64,000 nucleotides of DNA from Stutzerimonas stutzeri (GTDB taxonomy: Bacteria; Pseudomonadota; Gammaproteobacteria; Pseudomonadales; Pseudomonadaceae), in the NCBI GenBank assembly GCA_019056435.1, contig CP077641.1, positions 1 through 64,000 on the forward strand. Direction: 5' to 3'. Position numbers and translations under genes: made by a program. The notes under the pieces were generated by a model, which searched no databases, was not told the DNA's origin, and saw only the letters and a list, made by a program, of their open reading frames with translations. Shown one piece after another: positions 36,956-47,529 of this stretch. Every line of letters starts with the position of its first letter. Within the stretch, counting starts at the first letter, position 1.

Positions 36956-37034
36956 GCACGCGATCCGAACCTGACCCGGCCCCGTGCCGGGTCACCTCGT
37001 CGCCACCCTCGGCAGCCCAGCACGGAACATCCCC

Positions 37035-39041
37035 ATGAATAGCGAGACCCCAGAAGCCAAAGCGGTCGAAGCCAAGGAAATGATCAGCCGCGTGCGCACC
37101 TTGCCACGCGCGCTGCGCTGGTTGCCCGCCGCGGTCACCGTGGCGCTTGTGCTGATGACCCTGGACTACCTGTTCAACATCGGCCTGCTGCGCGTCATCA
37201 CCGGGCTGGAGACCCAGTTCTACTACGCCGTGGTCGCGCTGCTGCTGCCGCTGGTCTATCTGCTGTGGCCGGCATCGGCTTCCGGCCAGGACAAACCGGT
37301 GCCCTGGTACGACTACCTCTTGTTCGTCGCCACGGCCATCGTCAGCGGCTTCTTCGTGCTCAATGCCGAGGCCATCCTCGAGCGCGGCTGGGGCTTCGAC
37401 GCCCCGACCCATGCGGTCTGGTTCAGCTACGCCTTCTGGATCCTGATCATCGAAGCGGCGCGCCGCGCCGGCGGCTGGCCCATCGCGGCCATCGTCGCGG
37501 TGTTCTCCTGTTACCCGATGGTCGCCGACATCATGCCCGGCCCGATCCAGGCCTTCCCCTCGACGCTGGAACAGGCCGCGGTCTACCACACCATGAGCAC
37601 CGAAAGCGTCATGGGGTGCCGCTGCAGGCCTTTGCCGGCCTGGTCATCGGCTTCCTGATTTTCGGTGTGGTGCTGCAGAAGTCCGGCGGCGGCGCCTTCT
37701 TCATCAACCTCGCCTTCGCCCTGCTGGGGCACGTGCGCGGTGGGCCGGCCAAGGTGTCGATCTTCGCCAGTGGCCTGATGGGCTCGATGAGCGGCAGCGT
37801 CATCACCAACGTGCTGACCACCGGTGTGCTGTCGATACCTGCCATGCGCCGCATCGGTATGAGCCGCTCGTTCGCTGGGGGGCGTCGAGGCCTGCGCCTC
37901 CACCGGCGGTGTGCTGATGCCTCCCGTGATGGGCGCCACGGCGTTCGTCATGGCGATGTTCCTCGACGTGCCCTACGCGGCGGTCGCGCTGGCCGCGGTG
38001 ATCCCGTCGGTGCTGTATTTCCTCGGCCTGTTCATCCAGATCGATGCCTACGCCGCGCGCCACAAGATCGAAGGCCTGCCGGAAGCAGAGCTGCCGTCGG
38101 TCAAGCAGACGCTGAAGGAAGGCTGGTACTTCATCTTCGTCTTCGCCCTGCTGGTCTGGATGCTGCTGGTGATGCAGCGCGAAGCGGTGGCGCCCTTCTA
38201 CGCCACGGCGCTGCTGCTGGTGATGAATCAGTTCTCGAAAAAGCACCGCTGGGGCTGGAGCGAAGTGGGCGACACCCTGGGCTCGGCGGCGAAGCTGTTC
38301 GCCGAGCTGATCGCCATTCTCGCCGGGGTCGGCATGCTGGTCGGCGCCCTGTCGATGACGGGCCTGTCCGGCACCATCGCCAACGACTTCATCCACCTGG
38401 CCGGCGGCAGCGTGCCGCTGCTGCTGATCATGGGCGCGCTGACCAGTTTCGTGCTGGGCATCGGCATGACCGTCACCGCCGCCTACATCTTCCTCGCCGT
38501 GGCGCTCGCCCCGGCGCTGATCCAGGGCGGCGGGCTCGACCCGATGGCCGTGCACATGTTCATTCTCTACTGGGGCATGCTCAGCTTCATCACCCCGCCA
38601 GTGGCGCTGGGCGCCTTCGCCGCCGCCACGGTGGCCGGCGCGCGGCCGATGGAGACCGGGCTGCAGGCGATGCGACTGGGCAGCGTGATCTACTTCATTC
38701 CGTTCATGTTCGTGCTCAACCCCGCGCTGATCATGCAGGGGCCACTGTGGGAGATCGCGCTGGTGTTCTGCCAGGCGGTGCTCGGCATCATCCTCTTCGC
38801 CTCGGCGATGCAGGGCTATCTGATCGGCGTCGGCCGGCTGGGCCACAGCATCGCGGTCGAGGCGGTGACCCGGACACTGATCCTCATCGCCGGGCTGTGC
38901 GTGGCGATTCCCGGCGGCGGGCCGATTCCGTTCAGTCACTTGCAGCTGCTGATTGTGGGTGTCGCCGCTGCTGTCCCGGCGATCCTGCTGGCGAGGTGGA
39001 GCCAGCGGCGAGAAGGGGTTCAGCCGACGGTGGTTGTTTGA
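37035..39041 (+). CDS. TRAP transporter fused permease (DctQM type), two frameshifts
   Basis: The reconstructed protein of about 668 residues is the fused small and large TRAP membrane subunit that pairs with TAXI receptors. The N-terminal DctQ-like part has helices near VALVLMTLDYLFNIGLLRVI and WYDYLLFVATAIVSGFFVL. The DctM part contains GLMGSMSGSVITNVLTTGVL, ACASTGGVLMPPVMGATAFV, GMLVGALSMTGLSGTIANDF and ITPPVALGAFAAATVAGA. A G is missing from GGGGG near 37614 and an extra G occurs in a six-G run near 37877-37882. Together with the receptor it forms a sodium-coupled uptake system. Confidence 0.88.
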
Positions 39042-39128
39042 GGTGGAGCTTTCGGCGCCCGACCCGCGCTGATCGAGGCTATTGGTCAGTGGCGGGTGAT
39101 TGCTGTCGATTCAGTTTGTAATGCTGGT

Positions 39129-39706
39129 TTAGGCGAATGGTGGTGTTTGAGGGCATGGTTTCGCCCTGCTGATGCGAAGGTGCCTGATGGCAGGGTTTCG
39201 CCCTGCGGGGAGAATCACTTTTTCAGTCGCACGGATGGCCGCCCCGCAAAAAGTAAGCAAAAACGCTTGCCCCGCCATCCGGCCCCGGCTGCGCCGGGGT
39301 TCGTTCACTCCTCGCCGCCCAGGGGCCGGCTTACAAGGGCCATCCATGGCCCTTTAAGCCTCTCGCCGCATCCATGCGGCTCGCTCCCTTACGCAACGAT
39401 TGCGCTCACCCTCCTGAAAGGGGCAGTTGGTGTCGTCTGACAGCATGTGCGGTCACAACGAAACGCAAGAGCCGTAGGGTGGTCGGCCGAAGCCGTCCAC
39501 CGAGTTGATTTGACAACAGATCCTCAGACGACTCGGACCCAGCCCCTCTTCAGGAGGAAGGGGAGTTTTGCGAAGCAAACCGGAGAGGCCCAATCCGCAT
39601 GTCGGGGTCGCCTTCTCTTTGGTTACTTTCTCTTGGCGAAACAAGAGAAAGTGACTCGCCCAGCAGGGCGAAACCAAGCTCTCAAACACCTCGCCAATCG
39701 CCTGAA
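39129..39706. mobile_element. MITE-like element of ~578 bp with long inverted ends
   Basis: The left end (39129-39171) and the reverse complement of the right end (39661-39706) match over about 45 bases, sharing GTGTTTGAG and TGGTTTCGCCCTGCTG. The interior has a second copy of GCAGGGTTTCGCCCTGC at about 39186-39202 and an internal stem near 39620-39660 (CTTTCTCTTG and CAAGAGAAAG). No transposase is encoded; the open frames inside are short and overlapping. Similar text (GTTACTTTCTCTTGGCGAAA) is familiar from intergenic regions of many pseudomonads, so it is probably a dispersed non-autonomous repeat. I see no clear target duplication. Confidence 0.6.
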
Positions 39707-39742
39707 TTAACGACGCTCAGGCCAGCTCGGCTCTCCAGGGCA

Positions 39743-41358
39743 TCAACCAGCCGAACTCAACGGCGCCAGAGGACTGCCCATCGCCTGCGCCCGCTCCCGC
39801 AACTTCCCCTTGAGAATCTTGCCAGTCGCCGTCGCCGGCAACGCCTCCACCAGCACGATCTGGCACGGCCGCTTGTAGGGCGCCAGCCGCTCGGCCGCGA
39901 AGCGCGCCAGCTCCGCCTCGGTCAGCGCGGCCCCAGCCGCACACTGGACGAAGGCCACCACCTCCCTCGTTACCGGGGATCTGCCGCCCCACCACAGCCG
40001 AGAGCGTGACCAGCGGATGCGAGTTGAGCACCGCCTCGACATCGGGCGGGTAGATGTTGAAGCCCGACCGGATGATCAATTCCTTGCTGCGTCCGACGAT
40101 GAACAGCTCGCCGTGTTCGTCGACCCGGGCGATATCGCCGGTGTTCAGCCAGCCGTCCTCGGTCAGGCAAGCCCGAGTCGCTTCCGGCTGACGGAAATAA
40201 CCTTTCATGACGTTGGGACCGCGAATCCACAGCTCGCCGGTTTCCGGTGCATCGGCATCGGCGCTCTGCAGCGGCTCGAGGCGGTATTCGAGCATCGGCA
40301 GCACGCGCCCCACTGTGGTGCTGGTGTGCCGGTCGTCGATACGGGTCTGGCTGATCGTCGGGCTGGCTTCGGTGAGGCCGTAGCCGTTGTGCAGAGTCAG
40401 GCCGAAACTGGCCTCCACGCGCCGCTTGGTCTCGCCATCGAGGGCGAGCCGCCGGCCGAGATGTAGATCAGGTCCGGCGCGTGCAGGCGCAGGCCCGCTT
40501 GATTGAGGTATTCGAGCAAGCGCGCATACATCGCTGGAACGCCCTGCAATACGGTGATCCGCTCCTCGCTCAGCGCGCGCAGCAAGGCCGCCGGTTCGAA
40601 GCGTGGCGCCGGGTACAGGCAGGCGCCGTTGTACAGCGAGCCGATGCAGACCGACGCCAGGCCGAACACGTGGGACATCGGCAGCACGCCATAAACGCGC
40701 TGCCCTTCGCTGAGGTGGCGCATGCCGCCGGAGATCGAGGCGATGTAGAGGATGCCGCGGTGGGTGAGCATCACGCCCTTGGGCGTGCCGGTGGTGCCGG
40801 ACGTGTAGATCATCGCCGCCACCTGCTCGGCGCCGCTGGCATGCACCGGTTCCGGCTCGGCCGGGGCCAGCGCTCCGATCATCAGCTCGCCCAGCCCCGG
40901 TGATCCATCACTGCCGCGCCGTGGCGCTGGCCATGCTCGCGAGCCTCGGGCGAGGCGCCGACGGTATAGAAGATCCGCCGCGGCTCGCAGTTCTCGCGTA
41001 TCGCATCCACCTCGGCGGCGGATAACCGTGCGTTGACGATGGCCAGCCAGGCGTCGAGTTCGCTGGCCGCCAGCAACAGCACGACCAGCGCCCGGCAGTT
41101 CTCGCCCACGCTCATCAGCCGATCCCCCGGGCGCACACCCAGCTCGGTGAGCCAGATCATGGCTGCACGAATCTCCTCCGCGAGCGTGGCATAGCTCCAG
41201 CGCACCTCGCCGTCGACCAGCGCCGCCAGGTCAGGCGACTGTTGGGCATGCTGAAGGATGCGCGTACTCAACCGCTGCGGCAGTTCGGCGAGCAGCTCGC
41301 TCGCCCAGCGTCCGTTGATGCGCTCGTCCGGCGCCATTTTCCGTTCCGACAGGAGCAT
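39743..41358 (-). CDS. Class I adenylate-forming acyl-CoA ligase, three frameshifts
   Basis: The reconstructed enzyme of about 538 residues begins MLLSERKMAPDERINGRWAS; this ATG has GGAGGGG eight bases upstream. Adenylation motifs are MIYTSGTTGTPKGVMLTHRG (P-loop), ISAGGSPL, HNGYGLTEASP, GELWIRGPNVMKGYF, LNTGDIARVDEHGELFIVGR, SKELIIRSGFNIYPPDVE and the C-terminal catalytic lysine in ATGKILKGKL. It converts a carboxylic acid to its acyl-CoA with ATP; the substrate cannot be read but could be a fatty or aromatic acid. G or C run errors are near 40899 (missing G), 40445 (missing C) and 39967 (extra G). It is divergent from the efflux operon. Confidence 0.88.
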
Positions 41359-41764
41359 CAGTTCCCCTCCCTGGCAGACGATGGGCATCGCCCGGGAAGC
41401 GCTTTCAGCATCGGGAAGCCGGGCCTGCTCGCCCGAAATGGAGTACGCATGGCAATTCGTCCTGACCGTCTTGTCGTTGTAATCGGCGATACACGGAACT
41501 ACACAGTAATTTCGCAGTGCGAAATTACATTCCGTAAAGACTCCAGCGACTTTTGCATAGCCATTGCCGCCCGTCAATTCATCCGGGCACGGGCTGCCGA
41601 GTGGCTGACCACGGTGTGAACACACCGCCGGAGGATCAACCGGCCGGAGCAGGGATCATTTGGTTTTAGAATGTGACCAATCATTTCCTGCATTCATTGT
41701 CCGAACTGGACCGGCAGTGCCAGAGGCGTAGCCGCGCCGTTCCAGTTTCAGAGCCGTACCAACG
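41359..41764. promoter_or_regulatory. Divergent control region with perfect palindromic operator at 41506-41528
   Basis: This 406-base gap separates the acyl-CoA ligase (minus) from the efflux operon (plus). At 41506-41528 lies a perfect inverted repeat: GTAATTTCGCA, a single G, then TGCGAAATTAC. This is much stronger than chance in a GC-rich genome and is the size of a TetR, MarR or IclR operator. No regulator gene lies within the gap. I could not identify other features there with confidence. Confidence 0.6.
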
Positions 41765-43396
41765 ATGCCGCACTACCTTGAACCCGTGCCGCGCTGGGAG
41801 CCCCACGAGCGCCCCTCGATGCCCGGATCGCCAGCGATCCTCGTGCATCCGATGCGGCTGCGCGTCGCCTATGCGCTGGTCGCCGTGCTGGTCGGTATCA
41901 CCGGCGGGCTGGGCAACGCGCTGTTCATTGCCAACCTGCCAGCCATCCAGGGCGACCTGGGGCTGACGCCGTCGCAAGGCGCCTGGCTGCCAGCGGCCTA
42001 TTTCATGGTCAACGTGTCAGCCAACCTCTTGCTGATCAAGGTCCGCCAGCAGTTCGGCCTGCGCCGCTTCGCCGAGGTCGGGCTGACGATCTATGCCCTG
42101 CTGAGCATCGCCCACGTGTTCGTGGAGGGGCTGGAGATGGCGGTGTTCGTGCGCGCGGCGAGCGGCCTGGCTGCGGCGACCACCTCATCGCTGGGCCTGT
42201 TCTACATGCTTCAGGCGTTCGGCAAGGCCGGGCTTCCCAAGGGCGTGATCTTCGGTTTCGGTATTTCTCAACTGGGCACACCGCTGGCCTGGCTGCTGTC
42301 GCCGGCGCTGCTCGACATGAGCGAATGGCACCGTCTGTACGTCTTCGAGAGCGGCCTGGCGCTCTGCTCGCTGGCGGCGGTGGTGGTGCTCAAGTTGCCG
42401 CTGGGCGAGCGCATCAAGGTCTTCGAGCCGCTGGATTTCGTCACCTTCGCCCTGCTCGCTCCGGCGCTGGCGCTGATCGCCGCGGTACTCGCCCAGGGCC
42501 GCATCCTCTGGTGGACCGAACAACCCTGGCTGGGCTACGCGTTGATCGCCGCCCTCCTGCTGATCAGCGCGGCCTTCATGATCGAGCACCATCGGCGCAA
42601 CCCGCTTCTGCAGACGCGCTGGCTGGGCACCGCGGCCATGTTGCGTTTCGCCTTTGGCGCGCTGGCCCTGCGCCTGCTGCTGTCCGAGCAGACCTACGGC
42701 GCGGTCGGCCTGCTGCAAACGCTCGGCATGGGCGCGGAGCAGCTCCAGCCGCTGTATGCGGTGATCCTGCTGGGGCTGGTGCTCGGCATCGCCGGCAGCG
42801 CCCTCACCTTCAGCCCGGCCATGGCCTTTCCGCAGATCCTGCTGTCGATCGTGCTGATCGCGATTGCCAGCTTTCTCGATATCGATGCCACCAGCCTTAC
42901 CCGCCCGCACGACATGTTCCTCAGCCAGGGCCTGCTCGCCTTCGCCAGCGGCATGTTCCTCGGCCCCCTGCTGCTCACCGGCATCGGCAGGGCGCTGAGC
43001 AACGGGCCGAACTACCTGGTCAGCTTCATCGTGCTGTTCACCATGACGCAGAGCCTGGGCGGGCTCGCCGCGCCCGCGCTGTTCGGCACCTATCAGGTGG
43101 TACGCGAGAAATATCACTCCAGCCACCTCACCGAGCAGATAGTGCCAGGCGATCCGCGTCTCACGGCGCGGCTGCAGGCCGGCAGCCAAGCGCTCGCGCC
43201 CCGCCAGAGCGACCCTGGGTTGCGCCAGGCGCAGAGCGCGGCGCAACTGAGCCAGGCCATCACCCGCGAAGCCAATGTGCTGGCCTTCAACGACGTGTTC
43301 CGGCTGATCGGCATGCTCGCCATCGGCGTGTTCGGCTGGACCCTTTTCCACACCCTGCGCATCGCGCGGCAGAACAGGAAAGCTGCAGCTTCATGA
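41765..43396 (+). CDS. MFS multidrug-type exporter, EmrB/DHA2-like
   Basis: The 543-residue inner-membrane protein has about 14 hydrophobic segments. It starts near LRVAYALVAVLVGITGGLGN and has the family segment FIANLPAIQGDLGLTPSQGAW, with helices such as VVVLKLPLGE-flanked LCSLAAV and IGMLAIGVFGWTLFHTL. The first 28 residues are hydrophilic and no Shine-Dalgarno sequence was found before 41765, so a start nearer 41850 is possible. The downstream genes encode a membrane fusion protein and an outer-membrane factor, so the three form a tripartite pump. Substrates are unknown; aromatic acids are plausible given the divergent ligase. Confidence 0.85.
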   Translation: MPHYLEPVPRWEPHERPSMPGSPAILVHPMRLRVAYALVAVLVGITGGLGNALFIANLPAIQGDLGLTPSQGAWLPAAYFMVNVSANLLLIKVRQQFGLRRFAEVGLTIYALLSIAHVFVEGLEMAVFVRAASGLAAATTSSLGLFYMLQAFGKAGLPKGVIFGFGISQLGTPLAWLLSPALLDMSEWHRLYVFESGLALCSLAAVVVLKLPLGERIKVFEPLDFVTFALLAPALALIAAVLAQGRILWWTEQPWLGYALIAALLLISAAFMIEHHRRNPLLQTRWLGTAAMLRFAFGALALRLLLSEQTYGAVGLLQTLGMGAEQLQPLYAVILLGLVLGIAGSALTFSPAMAFPQILLSIVLIAIASFLDIDATSLTRPHDMFLSQGLLAFASGMFLGPLLLTGIGRALSNGPNYLVSFIVLFTMTQSLGGLAAPALFGTYQVVREKYHSSHLTEQIVPGDPRLTARLQAGSQALAPRQSDPGLRQAQSAAQLSQAITREANVLAFNDVFRLIGMLAIGVFGWTLFHTLRIARQNRKAAAS

Positions 43397-44547
43397 GTGA
43401 CAACAGGCCCACCCCGACGACACCCCGCCCACCGCCCAGGCTCCCGGCGCTACGGACGCCGGCCCCGTGCCCGACGACCCGCCCAAGACGATCAAACCCA
43501 GCCGCCGCTCGGTGATCCTGATGGTGCTGGTGGCGCTGGTGGGCGTGCTCGCCATTCTGTACGCCTGGCAGCTCTGGCCGTTCGGCGGACGCGTGGCGGT
43601 GACCGAGAACGCCTACGTGCGTGGGCAGATCACGGTGCTCGCGCCGCAGGTCAACGGCTACGTCACCGAGGTACGGGTGCAGGATTTCGAAGCCGTGCAA
43701 CAAGGCCAGCCGCTGGTGCAGATCGATGATCGCCAGTATCGGCAGATCGTCGAGCAGCGCCGCGCCGAACTGGCCGCACGCCGCTTCGAGCTGGAGAACC
43801 TGGAGCAGACCCTCGCCTCCAACCGCGCCACGCTGGCGTCGCGCCGCGCCGAACTGGCCGCCGCCGAAGCCGAACTGCAGCGGGTACGCACCGACGAGCG
43901 ACGGGTGAACGAGCTGGCCGAGCGCGGTTCGGTCTCGATTCGCGAGCGCGATCAGGTCCGCGCCACGGCGCGCGCCGACAGCGCGCAGGTGGCACAGGCA
44001 CGCGCAGCGATCGCCATCGCCGAGCAGACCCTCAAGGCCAGCGAGGTCTCCGCGGCGGCCTGCAGGCGCAGGTCGAAATCGCCGAAGCGAACCTCAGGCG
44101 CGCACAGATCGACCTGGACAACACCCGGATCATTGCGCCGCGCGACGGCCGCGTCAGCGAAGTCACGGTGCGCCAGGGCCAGTACGTCACGGCCGGTTCG
44201 CAGCTGCTCTACCTGGTGCCGGAGCAGCGCTGGGTGATCGCCAACTACAAGGAAACCCAGACCTTCGCCATGCGCCCGGGCCAGCCGGTGCAGATCGAAG
44301 TGGATGCGCTGGACGGCGCACGCCTGACCGGGCGGGTCGAGCGCCTGGCTCCGGCGACCGGCTCGAATTCAGCCTGTTGCGCGCCGACAACGCCACCGGC
44401 AACTTCACCAAGGTGGTCCAGCGCGTGCCAGTGCGCATCAGCCTCGATCCGGACCAGCCGCTGCTCGAGCGGCTGCGGCCCGGGCTGTCGGTCGTGACGC
44501 ACGTGGATACAGGCGCCGAGCCTCTGGCCGAGGACGCGCCGCGATGA
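43393..44547 (+). CDS. HlyD/EmrA-family membrane fusion protein, three frameshifts
   Basis: The reconstructed protein of about 385 residues has a proline-rich cytoplasmic tail, one transmembrane helix (SVILMVLVALVGVLAILYAW), a lipoyl-like beta domain (ITVLAPQVNGYVTEVRVQDF), a long coiled coil (IVEQRRAELAARRFELENLE to TLKASEV) and the returning beta barrel (IIAPRDGRVSEVTVRQGQYV, WVIANYKETQ). Its ATG overlaps the exporter stop as ATGA. Missing bases near 43415 (C), 44055 (C) and 44362 (G) break the frame. It bridges the exporter and the outer-membrane channel. Confidence 0.87.
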
Positions 44548-45938
44548 ACAGCGCCGCGTGCCTGCTGTTGAGCGGCCTGGTCGCGACCGCCCTGCTTGGC
44601 TGCGCACTGCCGCGCCAGCCGATCCCGCCCGAGGCACAGGTCGAGACGCCGCCGGGCTGGCGTGACGAGGTGGCGCGGCCCGCCCCGGTGTCCGCTTACT
44701 GGTGGCGCCAGTTCGGCGACTCGCAGCTGACCGCGCTGGTCGACGCAGCCCTGGCGAACAACACCGACGTGCTCATCGCCGCCTCCCGTGTCGAACAGGC
44801 ACGCGAGCAGATCCGCCTGTCTCGCGCCTCGCTGCTGCCGAACCTGGACGCGGTCTTCGGCGCCCAGCGCACACGCGAACTCAGCGTGCTGGGCCTGACG
44901 CACACCACCGCGTTCCAGCCGGGCGTGCAGGTGTCGTACGAGATCGATCTCTGGGGCCGGCTGCGGCGCCTGCGCGACGCCGCCGAGCTGCAATACCAGG
45001 CCAGCGAGGCGGAGCGCGACACCCTGCGCCTGGCGATTGCCAGCACCACCGCGCAGGGCTATGTCTCGCTGCTGTCGCTGGACGACCAGTTGCGTGTCAC
45101 CCACGAGACGCTCGAATCACGCGCCGAAGCCCTGCGTGTCGCCGAGGACCGCGCCGCGCTCGGCTACACCTCCGAGCTGGAACTGAGCCAGGCCCAGTCC
45201 GAGTACGAGGCCACCGCCCAACTGGTGCCGCAGCTCGAGCAGGCCATCCGCGAGCAGGAAAATGCGCTGAGCCTGCTGACCGGCCGTCTGCCGGGCGACA
45301 TCCGGCGCGGCGCGGCGCTTTTCACCCTCGAGGCACCGCCCGCGCCCGGCGCGCTGCCCTCGACGCTGCTGCGCCGGCGGCCGGACATTCGCCAGGCCGA
45401 ACTGTTACTCGCCGCCAGCGACCTCAACCTGCAGGCGCAGCGTGATCGCTACCTGCCGCAGGTGCAGCTGTCCGCGAGCCTCGGCCGGTTGTTCGTCGAT
45501 TCGCTGGACTACGACCCGGTGCGGGTCTGGGACCTTGGCGCCAGCGTGCTCGCGCCGATCTTCGATGCCGGGCGTCTCGAGGCGGGCGTGAACCTGGCCA
45601 CCGCGCAGCGCAACCAGGCGGCTTTCGCCTATCGCGCCGCAGCGCTGCAGGCATTTCGCGAAGTGGAGGACAGCCTGTCCGCGGTAGACAATCTCGCGCA
45701 GCAGCGCGAACGCGTCGACGCGCGCCGCGAGGTACTGGAACGGTCGCTGACCTACGCCCAGGACCGCTACCGCGGCGGCTACTCGTCCTACCTGGAAACC
45801 CTGGATGCTCAGCGCAACCTGTTCAACACCGAGCTGGCCGCCGTGCAACTGAGGGAAAGCCAGCTCAACGCGCTCATCCGCCTGTACCAGGTGCTCGGTG
45901 GTGGCTGGCAGTCCGCAGGCGCCGATCAGCCCGACTGA
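44544..45938 (+). CDS. Outer-membrane efflux lipoprotein, NodT/OprM family
   Basis: The 464-residue protein has a lipoprotein signal with lipobox LLGC (acylated cysteine at about residue 20). Two OEP repeats of the TolC fold follow: WWRQFGDSQLTALVDAALAN, NTDVLIAASRVEQAREQIRL, VSYEIDLWGRLRRLRDAAEL, LPSTLLRRRPDIRQAELLLA and APIFDAGRLEAGVNLATAQR. It is the channel of the tripartite pump. The start overlaps the HlyD stop (ATGA), and the end overlaps the convergent PepSY gene by 13 bases. Confidence 0.92.
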   Translation: MNSAACLLLSGLVATALLGCALPRQPIPPEAQVETPPGWRDEVARPAPVSAYWWRQFGDSQLTALVDAALANNTDVLIAASRVEQAREQIRLSRASLLPNLDAVFGAQRTRELSVLGLTHTTAFQPGVQVSYEIDLWGRLRRLRDAAELQYQASEAERDTLRLAIASTTAQGYVSLLSLDDQLRVTHETLESRAEALRVAEDRAALGYTSELELSQAQSEYEATAQLVPQLEQAIREQENALSLLTGRLPGDIRRGAALFTLEAPPAPGALPSTLLRRRPDIRQAELLLAASDLNLQAQRDRYLPQVQLSASLGRLFVDSLDYDPVRVWDLGASVLAPIFDAGRLEAGVNLATAQRNQAAFAYRAAALQAFREVEDSLSAVDNLAQQRERVDARREVLERSLTYAQDRYRGGYSSYLETLDAQRNLFNTELAAVQLRESQLNALIRLYQVLGGGWQSAGADQPD

Positions 45939-47312
45939 CGCACCGGCGCCGGGCGGGCCAACCCGTCACGCAGCGCTTCGATCGCCAGGAACAGCAACAG
46001 GCTGACACCCAGTACCGGCAGGCAGACGCCCAGCAACAGCGCCAGCGCGAGGACCGTGCCCCTGGCGCGCGACGACAGACCCGCCAGCGACTCGCGCAAA
46101 CCGATCCGCCGGACCGGCGCAGGACGGCGCCACCACATCAGGTAGCCGATGACCACCAGGCTCGCGAGGCCAAACGCGGTGACCGCCAGTAGCAGCTGGT
46201 TGGCCAGCCCGAACAGCGAGCCCATGTGGGCATCGATGCCCCAGCGGGTCAGCTTCGCCGCCAGCGGAAAGGTGGCGAAATCGATGCGATCCGTGATGCG
46301 CAGGCTGCGCGGGTCGACCGCCACGGCATCGACCTGCGTCGGCCAGCGGCGATCGATTTCCGTCACCGTCCAGGCCCGATCCGACGCCGCCGCGGGGACG
46401 ATCTCGACCTTGCCCGCCTCGATACCCGCCTCGCGTGCCGCGGCGAGAACCTGATCGAACAGCGCCGGCGTGGCGGGCTGCAGCCCGGACATGGTCATCG
46501 CGCCGTGGTGCGCATGCTCGCCAGCCGCCGCGACCGGCTCGCCCCTCCAGCGCGGTGGAGACGCTGGGCGTGGACATGCCCAGCGCGGCACGCGCGACGC
46601 CGATGTTGTCGCCCGCCCAGCGCGACCAGGTCAGCCCGGTGGCCGAGAAGAACAGCAGGCCCATCAACAGCCACAGCCCCAGCGTCGAATGCCAACGACG
46701 CAGCCCCGACGGCCGCGTCGATCCGGCTGCGCGCCGGCGCCGGATCAGCCACAGCGCCAATCCACCCAGTGCCGCGACCCACAGCCAGGACGCGGCCAGT
46801 TCGCTGTACAGCCGCCCCGGCTCGCCGAGCAGCAGGCTGCGGTGGAACTGATCGAGCCAGGTCCGTAACGGCAGCACACCGCTGGTGCCATAGACCAGCA
46901 GGTCACCCCGAATCTCGCCGCTCACCGGATCGACGAAGATCGCGCGGCTTTCGGATTCGCCCAGGCCTGGCGCCTTGAACATCACCCGCGTGGTGGTGCC
47001 GGGCCGCGGTGCCGGACGCACCGCCGACAGCGTGGCGGTGTCGCCGATATGCGTTTGCGCAACCTCGATCTGCCGCGCCAATGGCAGGGGTACGCCCGTG
47101 CCGTCGGTATACAGCTGCTCGGCATAGAGCCGCTCTTCCAGCTGCGGCGTCAACGCATAGACAAGGCCGCTCAGCGCGGCAACGAAGATGAAGGGGCCGA
47201 CCAGCAGGCCGACGTACAGGTGCAGACGAATCAGCAGCGCCATCAAGGGCTGCTGCGTGCGGGCCGCCAGTGGTTGCGCCTCGGGGCGGGCGTCGCCGGT
47301 AGTTGAAGTCAT
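45926..47312 (-). CDS. PepSY-associated TM protein (iron-reductase-like membrane protein), one frameshift
   Basis: The reconstructed protein of about 461 residues has a membrane anchor near the N-terminus (LIRLHLYVGLLVGPFIFVAA, SGLVYAL), PepSY domains (TLSAVRPAPRPGTTTRVMF; VTEIDRRWPTQVDAVAVDPR) and further helices with conserved histidines (LDQFHRSLLLGEPGRLYSE, RRWHSTLGLWLLMGLLFFSA, WGIDAHMGSLFGLANQLLL). Such proteins are often encoded near TonB receptors and implicated in periplasmic iron or siderophore reduction. An extra G near 46546 splits it. The upstream DUF2946-like gene fits a metal-related unit. Confidence 0.82.
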
Positions 47313-47346
47313 GAGTACTTACTCGATCGAAATGGCTGCAGCTTCT

Positions 47347-47414
47347 CTGTAGGCGCCAGCTTGCAGGCGGCCACTGCAATGGCTCGGGATCGCGAGCAAG
47401 CTCGCGCCTACAAA
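47347..47414. repeat. REP pair upstream of the PepSY gene
   Basis: CTGTAGGCGCCAGCTTGCAG starts at 47347, and the inverse arm CGAGCAAGCTCGCGCCTACA is at 47393-47412. Each arm contains its own short stem, and the pair faces inward as in REPINs. The sequence differs from both the 17.5-kb array and the pair at 51794. Confidence 0.6.
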
Positions 47415-47529
47415 GGCGGGTCCGTATGTTCACGCTGCCGCCCGGACGCGGGCCTGCAGCGAGGGCCGGCAACGGTCAGCGGCGCGAACGCAACCACCGG
47501 CGGCTACCGGACAGACAAGACAGGATCGA

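Noticed and set aside
39096..39710. Several short open frames inside the 39.1-39.7 kb element
   Set aside because: They overlap on both strands within a palindromic repeat and resemble commonly mis-annotated repeat-derived frames.
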